Shown: positions 51,453 to 60,275 of the stretch, piece by piece | Numbering within the stretch: the first letter of the stretch is position 1 | Layout of the letters: each line of letters starts with the position of its first letter | Assembly (NCBI RefSeq): GCF_003966655.1 | Contig: NZ_AP018795.1 | Location: forward strand, 2,683,501 to 2,747,500 | Length of the DNA stretch: 64,000 nt | Source: Acidithiobacillus ferridurans | GTDB lineage: Bacteria; Pseudomonadota; Gammaproteobacteria; Acidithiobacillales; Acidithiobacillaceae | Direction: 5' to 3' | Program-made: the position numbers and the translations under genes | The notes under the pieces: generated by a model | Told to the model about the DNA's origin: nothing | Database searches by the model: none | What the model saw: only the letters and a program-made list of their open reading frames with translations

Positions 51453-54400
51453 GTATGCCGAGCTTCACTGTCTCAGCGCACTGAGTTTTTTACGGGGTGC
51501 CAGTGCCGTGGAAGACCTGCTGGACCGTGCCCAGGCTCTGGGATACCGCGCCCTCGCCATTACCGAGGAGTGTTCCCTGGGCAGCGCGGCGCGAGCCCAC
51601 AGCCATGCCCACAATATCGGTTTTCCGCTGATACTGGGCAGTGAAATCGCCCTGACCGATGGTCCGCGCATCGTCCTGCTGGTGCAGGAGCGTGACGGTT
51701 ATGTCGCGCTATCCCGCTTCATCACCCGCGCCCGGGGACGAGCGGAAAAAGGCAGGTATCAGGCCCTGCTGGCGGACTTGCAAGGACTTGCGGGTTGTCT
51801 GGCCATCATTCTACCCGATTCACAAAGCCTACGCTTTGATGCTGCCGACGCCATCGCCGTAAGGGATTGTCTTGGCGCCGAAAATGTCTGGCTTGGCGCG
51901 GAGCTCCTGCGTGGCTGCGACGACGCGGCGCAACTTCGGGAGGTGTTGGAGCAGGGCAGGGCGTTGAAGATTCCTTGTCTGGCTTGCGGGGATGTCCACA
52001 TGGACCGGCGCAGCCGTCGTTTTTTGCAGGATGTGCTCACTGCCATCCGCCTGCGGCGTCCGCTGGCGGATCTGGGCTGGGCACTGGCCCGTAATGGCGA
52101 GCGCCACCTGCGCCCGCGCCCCGTACTGGCGGAACTCTATCCTCCGGAGCTGCTGGCCGAAACCCTGCGGGTGGCAGAGCGCTGTCAATTTTCTCTAGAT
52201 AGTCTCGTTTATCGCTACCCCGATGGAGCCTGTCCCGCAGGCCAGCAGCGGAATGATTATCTCGCCGAACTGGCCAGGCAAGGCCTGCAACGGCGTTATC
52301 CCCAAGGTGTCGCCACGGTGGTAACCACGCAACTGGAGGCGGAACTGGCACTGGTGCGGGAACTGGATTACGCCGGCTATTTCCTGACCGTCCACGATAT
52401 CGTCCGATTCGCCAAGGGGCGCGGTATCCTCTGCCAGGGCCGGGGCTCGGCGGCCAATTCAGTCATTTGCTATGCCCTCGGCATTACGGAAGTAGACCCT
52501 AACCGAATGCAACTGCTTTTCGCGCGATTCATTTCTCGCGATCGCCGGGAGCCGCCGGATATTGACGTGGATTTCGAGCATGAGCGCCGCGAAGAAGTCA
52601 TTCAGTACGTGTTTCAGCATTACGGGCGGGACCACGCCGCACTGACCGCTACCATCATCCATTATCGGCCGCGCAGTGCCATGCGCGATGCCGCCCGTGC
52701 CCTTGGTTTTGCGCCGGCCGAGATTCAGCGCCTCACCCAGGGCCTGGCCTGGTGGGATGGCCGCCAGATTCGCCCGGAGCGTTTGCAGGAGCAGGGCTTC
52801 GACCCCACCAGCCCGACCATCCAACGCCTGATCACCGTAGTCAATGCACTGGTCGGTTTCCCGCGTCATCTCTCCCAGCATGTCGGTGGCATGGTGCTTT
52901 CTGCGACCCCCCTCGATGCCCTGGTTCCCATCGAACCCGCCGCCATGGCGGAGCGCACGGTGATTCAGTGGGACAAGGACGATCTCGACGTCCTTGGTAT
53001 TCTCAAGGTCGATATACTCGCGCTGGGGATGCTGAGCGTGTTGCGCCGTGCCCTCGATGATCTGGGCATGACCCTCGCCGACATCCCTGCCGAAGACTCC
53101 ACCACCTACGCCATGCTCCAGCGAGGTGAGAGCTTGGGCGTCTTTCAGGTGGAGTCGCGGGCGCAGATGGGCATGTTGCCGCGCCTCAAACCCCGTTGTT
53201 TTTACGACCTGGTGATCGAAGTGGCCATCATCCGCCCAGGTCCCATTCAAGGGGATATGGTGCATCCCTATCTGCGTCGCCGCCAGGGGCTGGAGCCGGT
53301 GCGCTATCCTGGACCGGAAGTCAAAAAGGTGCTGGAACGGACCCTGGGTGTGCCGATTTTTCAGGAGCAGGTGATGCAGATTGCCATCGATGCCGCCGGT
53401 TTCAGTGGTGACGAGGCGGATGGTCTGCGCCGGGCCATGGCCGCCTGGCGGCGCAAGGGGCATCTCGGCCCTTACACCGACCGCCTCATCCGCGGTCTCC
53501 GTCTGCGTGGCTATTCCGAAGCATTCGCCCAGCGCCTTTGCCAGCAGATTCAGGGCTTCGCCGAATATGGTTTTCCCGAATCCCATGCCGCCAGTTTCGC
53601 CCTGCTGGTTTATGCCTCCGCCTGGATCAAGTGCCACCATCCGGCCATATTCACTGCCGCGCTACTGAATAGTCAGCCCATGGGTTTTTATGCCCCCGCC
53701 CAGATCGTGCAGGAGGCCTACCGCTGTGGCGTTGAGGTATTGTCCGTGGACATCTGCCATAGTGACTGGGATTGTAAAGTACAGGATAGGGTGCTGCGTC
53801 TGGGGCTTTGCCTGATCAAGGGCCTGTCACCCAAAGAGGCGGAAAGGCTTCTGCACTGGCGGGCGCAGGGCGGTGCGCTGCACAGCGAGGCGCTTCGCCA
53901 CGGCCTTGGTCTGTCCGCTGCCGCACTGCACCAACTGGCATATGCAGGGGCTCTATCCAGCCTGCACGGGGACCGACATCAGGCCCTGTGGGCGGTGCAG
54001 GGCAGTCTGCCCCTGCCCACCGCATTGCCCATGCCGGTGGTACCGGAGCAGGCTCCCGCCCTTCCTGCCGAAACGCCCGCTGCCGCCTGTATTGCCGATT
54101 ATCAGCAACTGGGCCTGAGCCTTGGTCCCCATCCCCTGCATTTTCTGCGCAAGCGGATCGCCCAAAGTGGCTATCGCCGTATCGCCGAGGTGCGCATGCA
54201 GCACCACGGCCGCCCGGATCGTCTCGCCGGTCTGGTCACCCACCGGCAGCGTCCCGGTACAGCTCATGGTACGGTATTCCTGACACTGGAAGATGAGTCC
54301 GGCATGATCAATGTCATCGTCTGGCCGCAAAGGGTCGAAGGCTGGCGCCGGGCACTGCTGCAGGGCCGCCTGCTGGGTATCGGCGGTCGGCTGGAGCGTC

Positions 54401-54492
54401 AGGGCGCCAGTCTTCATTTTATCGCCGACGCCATGGAGGATCTCAGCCCCTGGCTGGGTACACTGAGTACACGCTCCCGGGATTTTCATTAG
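51430..54492 (+). CDS. dnaE2: Error-prone DNA polymerase DnaE2
   Basis: A C-family polymerase of about 1020 residues that copies damaged DNA with ImuA/ImuB. The PHP domain is YAELHCLSALSFLRGAS, then ALAITEECSLGSAARAHSHA. The polymerase catalytic aspartates lie in PPDIDVDFEHERREEVIQYV. The finger region has LGILKVDILALGMLSVLRRA, and further blocks are GVFQVESRAQMGMLPRLKPR and QEQVMQIAIDAAGFSGDEAD. The C-terminal OB domain reads TVFLTLEDESGMINVIVWP. ATG 51430 follows AGGGG at good spacing; TTG 51442 is the alternative. It lies under the lexA promoter. Confidence 0.95.
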   Translation: MCRAILPEYAELHCLSALSFLRGASAVEDLLDRAQALGYRALAITEECSLGSAARAHSHAHNIGFPLILGSEIALTDGPRIVLLVQERDGYVALSRFITRARGRAEKGRYQALLADLQGLAGCLAIILPDSQSLRFDAADAIAVRDCLGAENVWLGAELLRGCDDAAQLREVLEQGRALKIPCLACGDVHMDRRSRRFLQDVLTAIRLRRPLADLGWALARNGERHLRPRPVLAELYPPELLAETLRVAERCQFSLDSLVYRYPDGACPAGQQRNDYLAELARQGLQRRYPQGVATVVTTQLEAELALVRELDYAGYFLTVHDIVRFAKGRGILCQGRGSAANSVICYALGITEVDPNRMQLLFARFISRDRREPPDIDVDFEHERREEVIQYVFQHYGRDHAALTATIIHYRPRSAMRDAARALGFAPAEIQRLTQGLAWWDGRQIRPERLQEQGFDPTSPTIQRLITVVNALVGFPRHLSQHVGGMVLSATPLDALVPIEPAAMAERTVIQWDKDDLDVLGILKVDILALGMLSVLRRALDDLGMTLADIPAEDSTTYAMLQRGESLGVFQVESRAQMGMLPRLKPRCFYDLVIEVAIIRPGPIQGDMVHPYLRRRQGLEPVRYPGPEVKKVLERTLGVPIFQEQVMQIAIDAAGFSGDEADGLRRAMAAWRRKGHLGPYTDRLIRGLRLRGYSEAFAQRLCQQIQGFAEYGFPESHAASFALLVYASAWIKCHHPAIFTAALLNSQPMGFYAPAQIVQEAYRCGVEVLSVDICHSDWDCKVQDRVLRLGLCLIKGLSPKEAERLLHWRAQGGALHSEALRHGLGLSAAALHQLAYAGALSSLHGDRHQALWAVQGSLPLPTALPMPVVPEQAPALPAETPAAACIADYQQLGLSLGPHPLHFLRKRIAQSGYRRIAEVRMQHHGRPDRLAGLVTHRQRPGTAHGTVFLTLEDESGMINVIVWPQRVEGWRRALLQGRLLGIGGRLERQGASLHFIADAMEDLSPWLGTLSTRSRDFH

Positions 54493-54648
54493 TCCCGCTA
54501 CCGAGGAAGTCCCTGCCCAGACAGCGGGCTCCTCTGGTCCGTCCCGCCTTACCTGGATGGGGCCGTCTGGCTTTTACCACGGCCACAGGTTTAGAATCAA
54601 AGCGCATCTTCGTTACCTCTCGCAAAAACATAAGGACCGTATTCACTC

Positions 54649-55500
54649 ATGGAGAAAAAATCCATCGCGTTGGCCGTAGGCCTTTTCATTATCGGGGGAC
54701 TCACCGGCGCCGTCGTGGAACGTTTTGCGGTAATGCCCGGCACAGGATCGGGAGTCAGTCTCGGCACAGCGGCTAGCTTGCTGGAATCCGTGACCCATGG
54801 AGAAGCCAAGGCCGAGAAGGTGTTTCCCGGTCCCGGCGGATTGACCGGAATCGAGGTGACTTTGCAGGGCCATCCAACGGTCGCCTTTGCCACTGCGGAT
54901 GGCCGATACCTGATTGCCGGTCCGGTCCTGAACAAGCAGGGTGAGGATGAAGCGCACACGGCGATGGTAAAACTTGGCCTGATTCCCAAACCGGCGAGCG
55001 CAGGGACTTTGGCAGCGAAGGCGGTTGGTGCCGATAGCTTTGTGCTGGGTACAGGCGGACCGGAAATCACTGCTTTCGTCGATCCAAACTGCATTTTCTG
55101 CCACAAGTTTTATGAAGAGGCCAAACCGCTGATCGAGGCCGGCAAACTCAGGGTGCGTTATGTGGTGGTGGCTTTTCTCAAGCCGAACAGCATGCCGAAG
55201 GCCGCAGCCATTCTTGGTGCCGCAGACCCCGCTGCCGCCATGGCGAAGAACGAAAAGGGCTTTGATACGGTGACGGAAGAGGGGGGGATTGCACCGGCGC
55301 AAAATCCTGCCGCCGCCACCCTCAGTGCGGTAGAAAACAATACCAAGCTACTGAGCGAAAGTGGTGAAATGGCTACCCCCACCCTGATTTACTGTAATTC
55401 AAAGGGTGAGCCGACCCTGGTACACGGCTTGGGCAAAGAAAGCTTCATGGATTTTGCTGCGCATATCGGTAATCTGCAAAATGGGGTGTGCCAGAAGTGA
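54649..55500 (+). CDS. DsbC/DsbG-like thiol:disulfide interchange protein
   Basis: A 283-residue exported or membrane-anchored protein. Residues 6-25 form one hydrophobic signal segment (IALAVGLFIIGGLTGAVVE) without a clear cleavage site. A DsbC/G-like N-terminal dimerisation region (residues 40-110) is followed by a thioredoxin-fold domain with the CxxC site in FVDPNCIFCHKF (Cys 148 and 151). The C-terminal TPTLIYCNSKGEPTLVHGL contains the cis-Pro strand. It should isomerise or reduce disulfides in the periplasm. Its TGA overlaps the pepN GTG. Confidence 0.85.
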   Translation: MEKKSIALAVGLFIIGGLTGAVVERFAVMPGTGSGVSLGTAASLLESVTHGEAKAEKVFPGPGGLTGIEVTLQGHPTVAFATADGRYLIAGPVLNKQGEDEAHTAMVKLGLIPKPASAGTLAAKAVGADSFVLGTGGPEITAFVDPNCIFCHKFYEEAKPLIEAGKLRVRYVVVAFLKPNSMPKAAAILGAADPAAAMAKNEKGFDTVTEEGGIAPAQNPAAATLSAVENNTKLLSESGEMATPTLIYCNSKGEPTLVHGLGKESFMDFAAHIGNLQNGVCQK

Positions 55501-58130
55501 ATATCTCAGGATCGACAGCGGCGGTAATCCGGCGTGGAGACTACCAGGTTCCCAGCTATCAAGTTTCTGAAATCGCCTTGGATGTGCGCCTGGATCCAGA
55601 CAATACCGAAGTACATACCCGCCTTCAGTTGCATCGCATCGCACCGGAGCCGGTCGCGGAATTGTATCTGGATGGCGAGTCCTTGGAACTGTTGGATATC
55701 CAGCGGGACGGCCAGGCGCTGGCAGAAAGCGCATATCGGCTGACCGAGGGTGGTTTGCTGTTGCTGAATCCCCCGGAAGCCTTCATTCTGGAAAGCAGGG
55801 TACGTATCCATCCTCGGGCCAACACCGCGCTTTCCGGTCTCTATCATGCGGGCGGGCAGTTCCTGACCCAATGCGAAGCGGAGGGATTCCGGCGTATTAC
55901 CTATTACCTGGATCGCCCCGACTGCCTCGCCCGCTTCACGGTGACCCTGCACGCCCCGCAGGACGGTTGCCCGGTATTGCTTGCCAATGGCAACTGTATG
56001 GCCACGGGTGTTGAAGAGGGTGGCTGGCACTGGGCGCGCTGGGAAGACCCCTATCCCAAGCCGGCCTACCTCTTCGCCATGGTGGCCGGTGATCTGGCGG
56101 TCGTCCGCGACCGGTACCGTACCGCTTCCGGCCGGGAAGTAGCCCTGGAAATCTATGTGGCCGAACGCGATACCGGTGCCTGCGCCCAGGCCATGGACAG
56201 CCTCAAACACGCCATGCGCTGGGACGAAGAGGTTTATGGCCGGGAATACGACCTAAACCGCTATATGATCGTCGCTACCGACAGCTTCAATATGGGCGCG
56301 ATGGAGAATAAAGGCCTCAATATTTTTAATGCCAAGTATGTGCTCGCTAGCCCGGAAACGGCTACGGACAGCGATTATCAGGGTATCGAGTCGGTTATCG
56401 CCCACGAATACTTCCACAACTGGACCGGCAATCGGGTGACCTTGCGCGACTGGTTCCAGCTCAGTCTCAAAGAAGGCCTGACGGTGTTTCGCGATCAGGA
56501 ATTCAGCGCCGATCAAAATTCCCGCGGCGTCCAGCGCATCGGCGATGTACGCCGTCTGCGTGCCGCCCAGTTCCCGGAAGACGCAGGCCCGCTCGCCCAT
56601 CCGGTGCGGCCCGATGCCTACTCCGAGATCAATAATTTCTACACCGCCACGGTCTATGAAAAAGGCGCCGAATTGGTGCGGATGATGCACACCCTGCTCG
56701 GCAAGGTGCCATTTCGGAAGGGTATGGATCTGTATTTCGAGCGTCACGACGGCCATGCGGTAACCATCGAGGACTTTATCGCCGCCATGGAAGACGCCAA
56801 CCAGCGTGACCTCTCCGGGTTTCGGCGTTGGTATGGCCAGGCGGGAACACCCGTTTTGCGGGCCACCGGCAGCTACGATCCTGCCCGGCACAGCTATACC
56901 CTTACCCTGCATCAGGAAACCCCGGCAACCCCCGGTCAACCCGTTAAAGAGGCGGTGCCGATCCCGGTTCGTATGGCGCTGCTCAACACCCAAGGGCAAC
57001 GTGTGCCTCTGGAGCTTGCCGGGGGTGCCTCCGAAACGGTATTGCTGCTGGAGCAATCGGAGCAGTCCTGGAACTTTGCGAACTTGCCGGGTCCGGTGAT
57101 TCCTTCCCTTCTGCGCGGCTTTTCCGCCCCGGTGCGGCTGCAGGACCCACTGGATGACGACGCCCATGGTTTTCTGGCACGCCACGATGATGATCCCTTC
57201 AATCGCTGGGAAAGCATGCAGGACCTTGCTGTAAAGGCCTTGCTCGCCGCTGTGGCGGATTCGTCGGTCGCGCCGTTGCCCGTCACATTGCGGAACGCCG
57301 TTGCAGCGACGCTGGCGGACCGTCAGGTGGATCCTGCCTTCTGTGCCGAACTGTTGACGCTCCCCGGCGAGGATTATATTGGCGAACAGATGCCTGTAGT
57401 CGCCGTCGAGGCCATCCACCGTGCCCGGGAGGGGATGATGCGCGCCATCGGCAGCCATTTCGCAAAGGAATGGACCGATCTGTATCACGATCTTGCTGCC
57501 GCCTATCAGCGCGACGGTCTGTCCATCGGTCGCCGGCGTCTACGCAACCTCGCTCTGGGTTATCTCATCGCCGGTGAGGGCAGCAGGCGCGAAGGGACGA
57601 TCCTGTACGCCCGTCAGCAATATATGCAGGCCGACAACATGACGGACCGGCTGGCGGCTTTCCAGTTGCTGGTGCAACATCAGCATCACGATGCCGAAGA
57701 CGTCATCCTCGACTTTTACCAAAGGTGGCACGACTACCCGCTGGTGATCGACAAATGGTTTGCCATACAGGCGGCTGCGCCACATCCGAAAACCTTGCGG
57801 CAGGTGGAACATCTGCTGGTGCATCCAGCCTTTGACTGGCGGGTGCCCAATCGGGTGCGTGCGGTACTCGGCGCATTTGCCGCCAATCCCACGGTTTTCC
57901 ATGCGGCGGATGGTTCCGGTTATACTTTTTTTGCCGAGCAGATCCGCCGTCTGGATGACATCAATCCGCAGACGGCGGCGCGCCTGGCGACACCCCTCAG
58001 TCGCTGGCAGCGCTACGATGCCCCGCGTCAGCAAGCGATGGTGGCAGCCTTGAAAATGTTGGCCGGTAAGCCTGGGCTTTCCCGCGATCTGGCAGAAGTC
58101 ATACAGCGTTCTCATCCAGATAAAAAGTAG
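55497..58130 (+). CDS. pepN: Aminopeptidase N (M1 family)
   Basis: An 877-residue zinc aminopeptidase. The GAMEN exopeptidase motif is in SFNMGAMENKGLNIFNAKYV. The zinc site HExxH(18)E is VIAHEYFHNWTGNRVTLRDW followed by LKEGLTVFRDQEF. The C-terminal helical PepN domain contains RREGTILYARQQYMQADNMT and NPKTLRQVEH-type repeats. A GTG at 55497 overlapping the previous TGA (GTGA) is taken as the start; a GTG at 55488 is in the same frame. It ends 41 bases from the convergent CYTH-CHAD gene. Confidence 0.95.
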   Translation: MNISGSTAAVIRRGDYQVPSYQVSEIALDVRLDPDNTEVHTRLQLHRIAPEPVAELYLDGESLELLDIQRDGQALAESAYRLTEGGLLLLNPPEAFILESRVRIHPRANTALSGLYHAGGQFLTQCEAEGFRRITYYLDRPDCLARFTVTLHAPQDGCPVLLANGNCMATGVEEGGWHWARWEDPYPKPAYLFAMVAGDLAVVRDRYRTASGREVALEIYVAERDTGACAQAMDSLKHAMRWDEEVYGREYDLNRYMIVATDSFNMGAMENKGLNIFNAKYVLASPETATDSDYQGIESVIAHEYFHNWTGNRVTLRDWFQLSLKEGLTVFRDQEFSADQNSRGVQRIGDVRRLRAAQFPEDAGPLAHPVRPDAYSEINNFYTATVYEKGAELVRMMHTLLGKVPFRKGMDLYFERHDGHAVTIEDFIAAMEDANQRDLSGFRRWYGQAGTPVLRATGSYDPARHSYTLTLHQETPATPGQPVKEAVPIPVRMALLNTQGQRVPLELAGGASETVLLLEQSEQSWNFANLPGPVIPSLLRGFSAPVRLQDPLDDDAHGFLARHDDDPFNRWESMQDLAVKALLAAVADSSVAPLPVTLRNAVAATLADRQVDPAFCAELLTLPGEDYIGEQMPVVAVEAIHRAREGMMRAIGSHFAKEWTDLYHDLAAAYQRDGLSIGRRRLRNLALGYLIAGEGSRREGTILYARQQYMQADNMTDRLAAFQLLVQHQHHDAEDVILDFYQRWHDYPLVIDKWFAIQAAAPHPKTLRQVEHLLVHPAFDWRVPNRVRAVLGAFAANPTVFHAADGSGYTFFAEQIRRLDDINPQTAARLATPLSRWQRYDAPRQQAMVAALKMLAGKPGLSRDLAEVIQRSHPDKK

Positions 58131-58171
58131 ACAGCGGCGTCATGCAAAGAGCTTGAAGGGGTGTCGAAGCA

Positions 58172-59641
58172 TCAGCTCCACGGCCGGGAGATACTCTCCA
58201 GCCGTTTCCAGTGCCGGGAGAATTTTTTGTGTTGCCGGACCTCCCGGGCATGGAGATAGCCCATCAGCATCCCCGCATGGAAGGCGAGCCCGTGCCTGCG
58301 GCTTGTAGCCAGTCCTGCAAGATGCTGTCCTGCCATATCTGCGTCATGCATTGCGCCGGAGATTTTTTGCAGAGCGGAGAGGGTCTTGAGCAGCGCCTTG
58401 CTATCTTTGCTGGGCCACATATCTCCTAGTGCGAGAATAACATAGCGCCAATTCTTGATGTGAATGCGCAGAGCATGAAACTCGATGGGGGTTTGGGCCG
58501 CAGCACCCGCCGCCGTCAATTTGCGGTCCTGACGCCGCAAATGCATTTCCGCGTAGTGCTGGAGGTCTTCGTCACTGTGCAACGCTGCACGCAGCAGTAG
58601 CGCCCAGAACTGCAGTATCGTAGCGGCGAGGTGACCCAGTCCGGCAGCGGTGGCCTCGGCCTCCGCGCTCAACCATGTGTACAGGGGCGCGGCCTCTGTG
58701 CCTGTCTCGGCAGCCAAAGTTGCCCAGTATGTGGCCAGGACTTCATGATCACGCCGTATACTTTGCTGGTGAAACCAGTCCGCCAATTCCTGACGGACAC
58801 CCTCCAGACGCTTGTCGGTATCCAGCGTCCGGCAGAATCGCAGCAATGCGCGCAGGCTGCGGACGGCTTTGCGCAAGTGATGAAAGGTCTCCGGGCTGTT
58901 ACCGGTCGCATGCTGCCTAGCTGCGGTGAGAGACTGCTGACATTGCTCGATCAACAGGCGGCTGAGTGCCTTTCCGGCATTTTCGTGTCGGCGTAGCGGT
59001 GCTGCTTTGTCCCCCAGTGCAACGGCATCGGCGGGTATCAGTCCGGCCAGACGCAACCCCCGGAACATCTTACTCTCCCCATCAGGCAGCAACGGCAGAT
59101 GGGCGCATAGCTCCGCGCCCATCTCCAATATCGCAGCAGGCCCCCCGGTTGCCAACTCCAACTCCATTTCGAGAATCGGTTCGCATAGGCCGCTGGCAAG
59201 GATTTCTCCACGATCCAGGGCGACCACTATCTGGCTGCCATCGGCACAATCCACCCGGCTTTCCAGCCGCTCAAAACGGGTTTCGAGGATGGCCTGCAGA
59301 GCCAAATCCAGAAACGGTGCCAACAATGCCGCAGCGTCCGGGTCGGTAAACACCCGGAGGTCCGCTGCGGAGGAGGAAACGGTGACATTCCATTCGGGGC
59401 GCTGATGTAATCCGCCCATGGACTGTCCATCGGCCTTGAGGGTGGCGACCCACTCCTTACCTTCTCGACGCACCCGATACGCGAGTTTCGCGCGCCGTAA
59501 GGCGCCGTCCCGGCTGTCATAATAGACCGCATGCAGTTTCAGGGCGGGGGCTTCCCCCAGCGCGAGCAAAGGGAACTTGCAAATCTTTTCCCAGGTGACA
59601 GGGGAGGGGTCCAGTATTTGCAGTTTAAGCTCCTGTTCCAT
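58172..59641 (-). CDS. CYTH and CHAD domain protein (triphosphate/polyphosphate-binding)
   Basis: A 489-residue protein. The N-terminal CYTH domain (residues 1-205) starts MEQELKLQILD, the ExExK signature, with YYDSRDGALRRAKLAYRVRR and EWVATLKADG as tunnel strands that bind triphosphate. The C-terminal CHAD domain (about 225-480) is helical with conserved His/Arg/Lys, e.g. ETFHHLRKAVRSLRALLRFC and ALRIHIKNWRYVILALGDMW. CHAD domains bind polyphosphate. With ppk two genes upstream, a role in polyphosphate or tripolyphosphate metabolism is likely. Confidence 0.92.
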   Translation of the reverse strand: MEQELKLQILDPSPVTWEKICKFPLLALGEAPALKLHAVYYDSRDGALRRAKLAYRVRREGKEWVATLKADGQSMGGLHQRPEWNVTVSSSAADLRVFTDPDAAALLAPFLDLALQAILETRFERLESRVDCADGSQIVVALDRGEILASGLCEPILEMELELATGGPAAILEMGAELCAHLPLLPDGESKMFRGLRLAGLIPADAVALGDKAAPLRRHENAGKALSRLLIEQCQQSLTAARQHATGNSPETFHHLRKAVRSLRALLRFCRTLDTDKRLEGVRQELADWFHQQSIRRDHEVLATYWATLAAETGTEAAPLYTWLSAEAEATAAGLGHLAATILQFWALLLRAALHSDEDLQHYAEMHLRRQDRKLTAAGAAAQTPIEFHALRIHIKNWRYVILALGDMWPSKDSKALLKTLSALQKISGAMHDADMAGQHLAGLATSRRHGLAFHAGMLMGYLHAREVRQHKKFSRHWKRLESISRPWS

Positions 59642-60263
59642 ATTTCCCTTCCATCACGAAACGCAGAATCTGCGCCCATTGCGGCAGATCGGCCCGGGTT
59701 TCGGCGGCGCGCAGGTCTGCCACTCCCGCGCCCAGTTGTGCCGCTCGCACGTAAAGTTCGCTGTCGCGCAGGGTGGCCACTACCGGCAATTGCAAATCCG
59801 CAAGAAAGGTCTGCAAATGCTGTCCGCCCCTGGTACGCGCATTCACCCGGTTGGCGATCACGCCCATGCGCACTTTTCCCTTACGAAAGCGTTTTATTTC
59901 CTTTAGTTGTTCCAGGAAGACGCGGCTGGCGTCCATATCGAAGGAAGATGGTCCGATGGGCACCAGCAGTGCTTCCACCTCGCCCAGCATGTCTTCCAGA
60001 CGCCCTTTCTTAAGGCCGGCAGGGGCGTCAAAGACCACGAAATCCGTGGGTGGATAATCGCGGAAATCCCGGTCTGCATCTGTAATGACGGACAGCTTGG
60101 GCAGGTGTTCCGATCGCCGCCCAGCCCAGGTACTGGACGAACGCTGTGGGTCCAGGTCGGCGAGGAGCACCGAACCACGCAGTGCCAGCAGGCTGGCGAG
60201 GTTGGTAGCGACGGTTGTTTTTCCGGCGCCTCCTTTACTGTTGAGCACCAGCACCCGGATCAA
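59625..60263 (-). CDS. ParA-family ATPase, orphan
   Basis: A 212-residue MinD/ParA ATPase. The deviant Walker A is LNSKGGAGKTTVATNLASLL (residues 7-26) with the signature lysine. Walker A' is VLLADLDPQRSSSTW and Walker B FVVFDAPAGLKKGRLEDML. It starts at a TTG with an upstream GAGAGG. No parB or parS lies nearby, so chromosome partition is unlikely. It sits between ppk and the CYTH/CHAD gene, overlapping the latter by 17 bases. Positioning of a cell body such as a polyphosphate granule is a hypothesis. Confidence 0.9.
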   Translation of the reverse strand: MIRVLVLNSKGGAGKTTVATNLASLLALRGSVLLADLDPQRSSSTWAGRRSEHLPKLSVITDADRDFRDYPPTDFVVFDAPAGLKKGRLEDMLGEVEALLVPIGPSSFDMDASRVFLEQLKEIKRFRKGKVRMGVIANRVNARTRGGQHLQTFLADLQLPVVATLRDSELYVRAAQLGAGVADLRAAETRADLPQWAQILRFVMEGKYGTGA

Positions 60264-60275
60264 TGCTCGCGCCTC

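Noticed and set aside
59625-60263. Chromosome or plasmid partition locus (parABS)
   Set aside because: The ParA-type ATPase has no ParB gene next to it and no parS-like inverted repeats were seen.
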